Below are positions 58,865 through 64,000 of a stretch of 64,000 bases of DNA, in pieces. The DNA is from Sebastes aleutianus (taxonomy: Eukaryota; Chordata; Actinopteri; Perciformes; Sebastidae). Under the pieces are notes generated by a model. That model ran no database searches. It had not been told where the DNA came from and saw only the letters and a program-made list of their open reading frames with translations. The first letter of the stretch is position 1. Every line of letters begins with the position of its first letter. The stretch lies in NCBI GenBank assembly GCA_916700875.1, contig CAKAKS010000038.1, positions 10,769,719 to 10,833,718 of the forward strand, given 5' to 3'. The position numbers and the translations under genes are program-made.

Positions 58865-60110
58865 TCTGTTCCTCAACAGAGACAAACTCCTGCCAGAAAT
58901 GTGGAGGATATTTGTCACGCTTTGACTGAACTTGACCACATAACAAAGCAACCTTCGATGTAAATTTTACTGATTGCTGTTTACTTTAGTGCTCAGTGAT
59001 GAACAACCTGATGGAGACCCTCAGTTTTATTTATTAACACATTATTGCTGCACATATTGCACCTTCAGTTGATTTCATTTTGTTACTTGGGTCTCAATAA
59101 GCTATATGATAATTTTTGTGTTAGATCTTTGTACACATTTCATGTTAGATCCACTGTGTAATTTACAAACGGTTGAGAAAATAATCACTATTTTTAAATA
59201 GTTTTTTCAGCAACTTACATTTTTGGTGATACATGTGCTTTTTACTAATGGCAAATGCTAGCTTTTCCAAATGTAAATACTGTTTAAGAATCATTTTCAG
59301 TTGTCTGTATGCTTTCTGATGCTGCAGTTTCATTATCCATCACATCACTCATTGGAGCGCCGGAGCACCAGCTGGCAACGCATCATACGGCTATACTGTA
59401 TGTACAGAAGCGCTGATTCTAATGGTCACTCAGGTCTGTAGGTTGCATCAAGTCACGGTTTAATACCATTGTTCACTGAGGATAAGCTGCTGTGATGTAA
59501 TAACTCTAACTGTACAGAAACAGAATGTACACAGTTATAGATCACTGTTTACAATTCCACATTTCATACTACTCACACTTGAAGAGGTAATCTAAAAAAC
59601 ATTTACATTTGCATCTTTGCATCGCTACAATTAAGTGTCCAAAATTATTATCCGTGATTTTTCTTTCCACTCATGGACTTAAATTACTCACTTTCCAGTT
59701 TTTCTGCAGGCAATTCATTTGCAAACATATATATTTTTTAAAATTTATGAAAATAAAGTAGGTTAATTAGCAGATAATAATGAAGAACTTAATGTCTCAA
59801 AAAAACTGATTAATTTGAACTGCTTATTGGCAAAAAAAACCATCTCTTATGAGCTATTATTACTGTATTGATTGATATAGTGTATTTTTTCCAGACAAAT
59901 TTGATGCAGAAAAAATGTGAAATGTCATCCATTTTACAGTAACATACTGTAAGAATTCAATAATCACATGAATTTGTTCTATTTTAACCACAATGCTGTC
60001 CTTTTTCATTATTTTAACTGTTTGATGAATGATCCTCATACTTATGATGTCATGTAAATACGAATATTTCTACCCTTATAAAAATGAATAAAAAATTTAT
60101 TTTTGCCTAA
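58865..60110 (+). other. 3' UTR of the HCN gene
   Basis: AT-rich sequence after the TGA at 58862-58864, with no further HCN exon recognised. It probably ends after AATAAA at 60087-60092. An earlier AAATAAAG occurs near 59,752. Confidence 0.5.
60087..60092 (+). terminator. Candidate poly(A) signal of the HCN gene
   Basis: AATAAA followed by a T-rich stretch (TTTATTTTTGCC), about 1.2 kb after the stop codon. Confidence 0.5.
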
Positions 60111-60163
60111 GCAGTTTGTTGCAAAGATGTTATTTATTTATTTTTTCTGCCTATGAGCACACA

Positions 60164-60235
60164 CGTACCCACACCCACACACCCACACACACACACTGAT
60201 CTTTTACTTAAAGTGGGGATAGGCAGTATATCAGC
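60164..60235. repeat. (CA)n tract and MITE terminus
   Basis: ACCCACACCCACACACCC run (60,170-60,197), then TTAAAGTGGGGATAGGCAGT (60,208-60,227), the terminus of the family at 14,294 and 41,388. Confidence 0.6.
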
Positions 60236-60349
60236 ATTTGTCTTTAGATAGTTCTCTTTTAATGCAATTTTTTTGTGCTTTTAGTGATTGTGAATTGTAT
60301 TTTATCTCTATTTGTGTCTGTGTCTGCAACTTTGTGTTCTTGCTGCTGA

Positions 60350-61140
60350 CCGTCTTGGCCAGGTCTCCCTTGGAAAAGAGGTTCTTAATCTCAATGGGAC
60401 TAACCTGGTTAAAGGGACTATTTGTAACTTTGTACGCGCATAAATGTAGCGGGTCGGCACACATGCGCGCTCGCATATGCGTGTTCGCGTGTAGCCGCTG
60501 TACCCTCCTCCTCTGCCTGCTCGCCTTCACTCAGACAGCTCAGCTTGCTCCACCTCTAGACGTGAACGCGCGCTCACTACACACTGCAGAAGAGTTAGTT
60601 TAGCTCTGAGAATATCTAGTGAATGTACAGTGGACGTTTGTGCAGAAATAACTGCTGCAGCTCCTCCAGACCAACAGAGGTTTTCCGTGTCTTGTGAAGT
60701 GACGGAGCTCTACAATCTCTGTAGAGCTCCGTTACGTTGTCTTCTCGTTACCGACCGGGTGCCGGTGTCTCCTCTGCTCTCTCCGGCTGCGGGCGGAGAG
60801 AGCAGGGAGACACGCTGGAGAGCCCCGCTGCCTCAGCCTGCACTTAGGCAGGAAAAGCCAACACTAGGATCAGATCTAAATCATGTTCATGGAGAGACCT
60901 TCGTCTGGTCAGCTAACATTACTGCCAAGCAGCTGAAATATAGAGTGATATTGTGGTTTTAGCTGACTTGTGTCGCCTCACTGTTTTGAGTGAAGCTCGT
61001 TCAGGTATATTGAGAGCGAGCAAGCGCGAGCCCGACGCTGACTTTCGTTGATTTCACGGCCACAGGTGTCGCTGTTAAGAAGCATTTCTGAAAGTTACAA
61101 ATAGTCCCTTTAAATAAAGGTTAAATAAAATAAATATAAA
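60350..61140 (+). repeat. Retroposon 3' end split by a MITE
   Basis: GACCGTCTTGGCCAGGTCTC, then TTCTTAATCTCAATGGGACT, then AACCTGGTTAA is interrupted at 60,412 and resumes at 61,114 as ATAAAGGTTAAATAAAATAA. Joined across the insertion, this is a continuous fish retroposon tail of the '...CCTGGTTAAATAAAGG' type. Confidence 0.75.
60409..61113. mobile_element. TTAA-flanked MITE nested in a retroposon tail
   Basis: A 705-bp element. The left end is TTAAAGGGACTATTTGTAAC and the right end GTTACAAATAGTCCCTTTAA, exact inverted repeats over about 23 bp. TTAA is present at both borders (60409-60412, 61110-61113) and once in the restored target. The interior is GC-rich (GCGCGCTCGCATATGCGTG). No transposase. 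Confidence 0.85.
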
Positions 61141-61196
61141 ATAATATGGAAGTACTCAGGTAAGTAAAACGCACACACACATACACACTGACTTTT

Positions 61197-61380
61197 AGAA
61201 TCAGAATCAGAATCAGAATCAGAATCAGAATCGTGTTTATTGCCAGGTGTAAGAGGTATACACTACTAGGAATTTGCTTTGGTTTTGTTGGTGCAAGTAA
61301 GCAGTATAATAACAAAAGAATAGATCAAACGCTAGAATAAAATAAGAATAAAAAAAAAATTGAAATTCTGTGAATTTAGT
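61197..61380 (-). repeat. Retroposon tail with (AGAATC)n
   Basis: AGAATCAGAATCAGAATCAG precedes GTGTTTATTGCCAGGTGTAAG and CTAGGAATTTGCTTTGGTTTT. In reverse this is a fish LINE 3' end followed by a simple hexamer tail. Confidence 0.65.
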
Positions 61381-61489
61381 GAGGGTAGACTGTTGTTATG
61401 ATGATGTTATAAAATAGAAAGAAGGCGGTTCATGATGGTCAGCATGTTGTGCAACCAGAACTTTTAAATAAGCCTGCAGCAGCTCCACA

Positions 61490-61568
61490 GCTGAGTTCTT
61501 GATGACAACATCCGGTCTTCAACATCTAACTTCCTGTCAGTGTTTCATAAACTCAGGTCGCAGAGAAG
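61490..61568 (+). promoter_or_regulatory. ndufv1: Promoter and untranslated exon 1 of ndufv1
   Basis: The segment contains ACATCCGGTC and AACTTCCTGTC, ETS-type GGAA cores on the minus strand that are usual in promoters of nuclear mitochondrial genes. It ends CAGAGAAG|GTAAGAAG with the donor at 61569. No TATA box is seen. The exon splices to the acceptor at 63321-63322, upstream of the ATG at 63328. Confidence 0.55.
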
Positions 61569-62195
61569 GTAAGAAGAAGAACTGGTTGTTTACTAACTTA
61601 CATCAAAACTATTCATCATTTGACTGCTTTTAATGCAGCTGGTATTACAAGCTGGTACTCACGAGTTAATTTAACGTATTGTCGGTGTGATATCTGGATG
61701 TTACGTCATGAATCTGCTGCTTTTATTCTGACATTACAAGGTTAACCGTTAGCTAACTTAGCTTAGCTGGCTAGCAGTAGCTAGCTGTAAGAGCATGGGG
61801 GTCAGTGTGTGCTCTTAACACTTAAAAGAGTATTTATCCATAATTAACTGTGTTGATATATAATATTACAGCTCATAGTGTTAGGATTGATAGCATTGCT
61901 GGTGCTCGCCTTCACCTTCGTTAGCTAACTAACTCTCAATACCTCTGACACAACACCACATCACAAGTTACACAAGATCCCTGTTGTTCATTTAAATATC
62001 AATCAGTGGCCACCAATAAATGACCTTTATTGAGTTATGATGAAATGCTGCTGCTGAAATAGAACCAGTGTCTGTTTTCACTCAATGTCTCTTGTTTTGA
62101 TGCTGTTTCATGGTTTGAAAATATTCGTGTGAGAGTTATGAGAAAAGGTTGATTTTTGCAGCAAATTGAAGCATGATTCAGGTATTAAAACTAAT

Positions 62196-62515
62196 ATGTA
62201 TTAAGATAAGATATACTTTTATTGTCCCCGTGGGGACATTTTTCCTGGATTCCGTCCGACTGCAGTTACAAACACTAAATTAAAACAGCATCAACAACAA
62301 TAATAAACGATTCAGCACAAGACAGAGAAACAGTTCCACAGAAACAGATGTTTCAACACATACACAGTCCACGTACATAATGGCACATACTATCACACAC
62401 ACCATGGCAGGTACATGGTACAGACAATAGCCCAATATTACACAGATGCAACATATTGCACTGTCCCAATTTAACATATTGCACTGTCTAACCATATTGC
62501 ACTGTCCTTATGATA
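62196..62515 (-). repeat. Retroposon 3' end in ndufv1 intron 1
   Basis: TTAAGATAAGATATACTTTT, then ATTGTCCCCGTGGGGACATT, then repeated CATATTGCACTGTC words (62,452-62,510). In reverse it is a fish LINE 3' end ending in a TCTTAT tail, in opposite orientation to the tail at 1-281. Confidence 0.65.
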
Positions 62516-62535
62516 GCTTTATGTTACGAGTTGTT

Positions 62536-62619
62536 GAGAAGTTTAATAGACATGGCAATAATGAATGTTTGTAACGGTTCAACAAACATTCATTCTTGCC
62601 GATGTCTATTAAACTTCTC
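62536..62619. repeat. 84-nt hairpin in ndufv1 intron 1
   Basis: Arms 62536-62572 and 62582-62619 pair over about 37 bp with one bulge and one mismatch around a 9-nt loop (AACGGTTCA). The left arm starts GAGAAGTTTAATAGACATGG. It could be a small foldback transposon or a microRNA-like precursor. No evidence of expression. Confidence 0.8.
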
Positions 62620-62947
62620 ATTATATATATAAGTATTGTGTATATATATATCTATATGCATTGTTGTTAGTTGATAGGGCCATCAAAATATATGAGTAAT
62701 CTGTCTAGTTATGGAATATCACTTATTGGATTGATTTGTTGGTGCTCTGTTTGATGAGTCTGTTTTCAGCTCAAGTTTCAAGTACTTTAACGTCCTATGC
62801 ACTGAGAGAAATAGTTTTTTTAGTCATTTTTGGTGTAGAAGATGCATGATATTATAAATAATCCCACAGTGTGATTATTTTCTGCTTAAACTTCTAGGAA
62901 TACAAGGGGAACACATACTGTGCTGTGTTTTAAAATTATTTTGTGAA

Positions 62948-63237
62948 TAGAGCTGCAACAATTCGTTAAAACATTATTAGCAACTACTTTGATAATCAAG
63001 TAATAGCTTAAGTCATTTTTTTAAGCAACGCTGTCAAACATTCTCTGGTTCCAACCTCTCGAATGTGAGGGTTTTCTGCTTTTCTTTGTTTTATATCATT
63101 GTAAACTGAATACCTTTGGCTTTTGGACTATAGATTGGGCAAAACAAGACATTTGAAAATGTCACCTTGGACTCTATATAATAAATAAATAATCAGCAAA
63201 TTAATTGCTAATGATAATCTTTAGTTGCAGCCCTAAC
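62948..63237. mobile_element. hAT-like short element ('GCTGCAAC' ends)
   Basis: Starts AGAGCTGCAACAATTCGTTA and ends TAATCTTTAGTTGCAGCCCT. These ends are inverted and match a widespread fish non-autonomous hAT-like family. Inner words (ATTTTTTTAAGCAACGCTG, GATAATCAAGTAATAG) fit the same family. Intron 1 of ndufv1. Confidence 0.7.
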
Positions 63238-63327
63238 TCTGATTGTCCGACATTTCTTGTTAAATGTAAGTAACCTAAACTAATTGTTTGACTTGTCGTG
63301 TTGTGATCACTCCTCCGTGCAGGAAGG

Positions 63328-64000
63328 ATGCTGTCCCTCTCTCGAGCAGTGGTGTGTGCGGCGGCCCGTGCTCCAGCTGCTGTCAGTCAGGGTGGAGTGA
63401 CTGCTATCACCCGATTCAACAGCACAGCACAGGTACCTGGCCTGTATTTTGTTAAAAAAACTAAAAATGAAATGATGAAAATAGGGTTAAACGCTGATTA
63501 TGTGTTTGTCTCATTTTCCCAGAGCGCTCCTAAGAAAACAACATTTGGGCCTTTGGCAGATGAGGACAGAATTTTCACAAACCTTTATGGCCGCCATGAC
63601 TGGAGGTAATACCCATGATGTTGTTCTCATGAGTAATTCTAAAACATAATATCCATATTGATTTGATTGATCCTCACACAATACAAAAGAATGTGCTGAG
63701 CAGTAAAAGAAGAATTCCACTTATGCATGTTTATGACCTGACAAGAATCTTTGTCGGATTAAAAGTTGATCAATAATGTCTAGAGAGAAAAAAAGAACAC
63801 AACCCTCACCTGCTCATATTTGTGCTTCAGGCTGAAGGGGGCAATGAGGCGTGGCGACTGGTACAAAACTAAGGAGATCCTTTTGAAGGGAGTCGACTGG
63901 ATTCTCAATGAAGTTAAAGGTTCTGGCCTGCGTGGGAGAGGTGGAGCTGGTTTCCCTACTGGCATGAAGTGGAGTTTCATGAACAAGCCCAGCGATGGCA
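63328..64000 (+). CDS. ndufv1: NDUFV1, complex I 51-kDa subunit (5' part)
   Basis: Coding exons 63328-63432, 63523-63605 and 63831-64000 (continues past the window). Residues 1-35 (MLSLSRAVVCAAARAPAAVS...) form an Arg/Ala-rich mitochondrial presequence. The mature part reads PKKTTFGPLADEDRIF, TNLYGRHDWRLKG, RGDWYKTKEILLKG, then LRGRGGAGFPTGMKWSF (about 96-112), the glycine-rich FMN-binding loop of the flavoprotein subunit that takes electrons from NADH. About 120 of the roughly 460 residues typical of the family are present. Missing here are the NADH site and the cysteines of the 4Fe-4S cluster, which lie downstream. Exon junctions and phases are clean. Confidence 0.95.

Noticed and set aside
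60238..60962. Open frames of 110-121 codons
   Set aside because: They fall within the GC-rich interior of a TTAA-flanked MITE and its flanking retroposon tail.

Overview
The window is nuclear DNA of a teleost fish, most likely a percomorph. It has multi-exon genes with GT-AG introns, an NDUFV1 gene, an HCN-type ion channel, FCGBP-like mucins, and many copies of short DNA transposons and retroposon tails of kinds common in spiny-rayed fish. No bacterial, CRISPR or tRNA features were seen.

Layout: 0-2.4 kb holds retroposon debris. 2.39-3.88 kb (minus) is a three-exon ECM1-like gene interrupted by an in-frame TAG. 6.8-16.65 kb (plus) is an FCGBP-like gene (1589 aa): signal peptide, IgGFc-binding domain, von Willebrand D (VWD) repeats. 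18.2-30.15 kb (minus) is a tail-to-tail paralogue (1374 aa) with VWD/C8/TIL repeats but no IgGFc-binding domain. Exon lengths of 43, 568, 200 and 375 nt are shared by the two, which supports both models. Each has lost a different module. 31.1-39.9 kb is a huge A-rich tandem array of TCTGAAAAA-type units with a 500-N assembly gap. 40-42 kb holds MITE-like copies. 42.5-44.9 kb (plus) is a five-exon gene for a 173-aa single-pass, probably coiled-coil protein that I do not recognise. 45.5-49.3 kb holds a transposon with perfect 26-bp inverted repeats and a minisatellite. 49.8-60.1 kb (plus) is a seven-exon HCN channel whose C-terminus stops just after the cAMP-binding domain. 61.5 kb to the end (plus) is the 5' part of ndufv1 (complex I).

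The two mucin-like genes are predicted secreted gel or glycoprotein components, probably made in epithelia. They share promoter layout (TGATTGG, TATA-like box, tiny untranslated exon 1) as well as exon structure, so they look like an inverted duplication. The remaining genes have no evident functional link to them. The most unusual items are the satellite array, the reciprocal module loss and exon fusion in the mucin pair, the amber codon in the ECM1-like gene, the unrecognised small membrane protein, and the short HCN.

All exon boundaries were placed by eye from splice consensus, reading frame and family resemblance. No alignment or database search was run.
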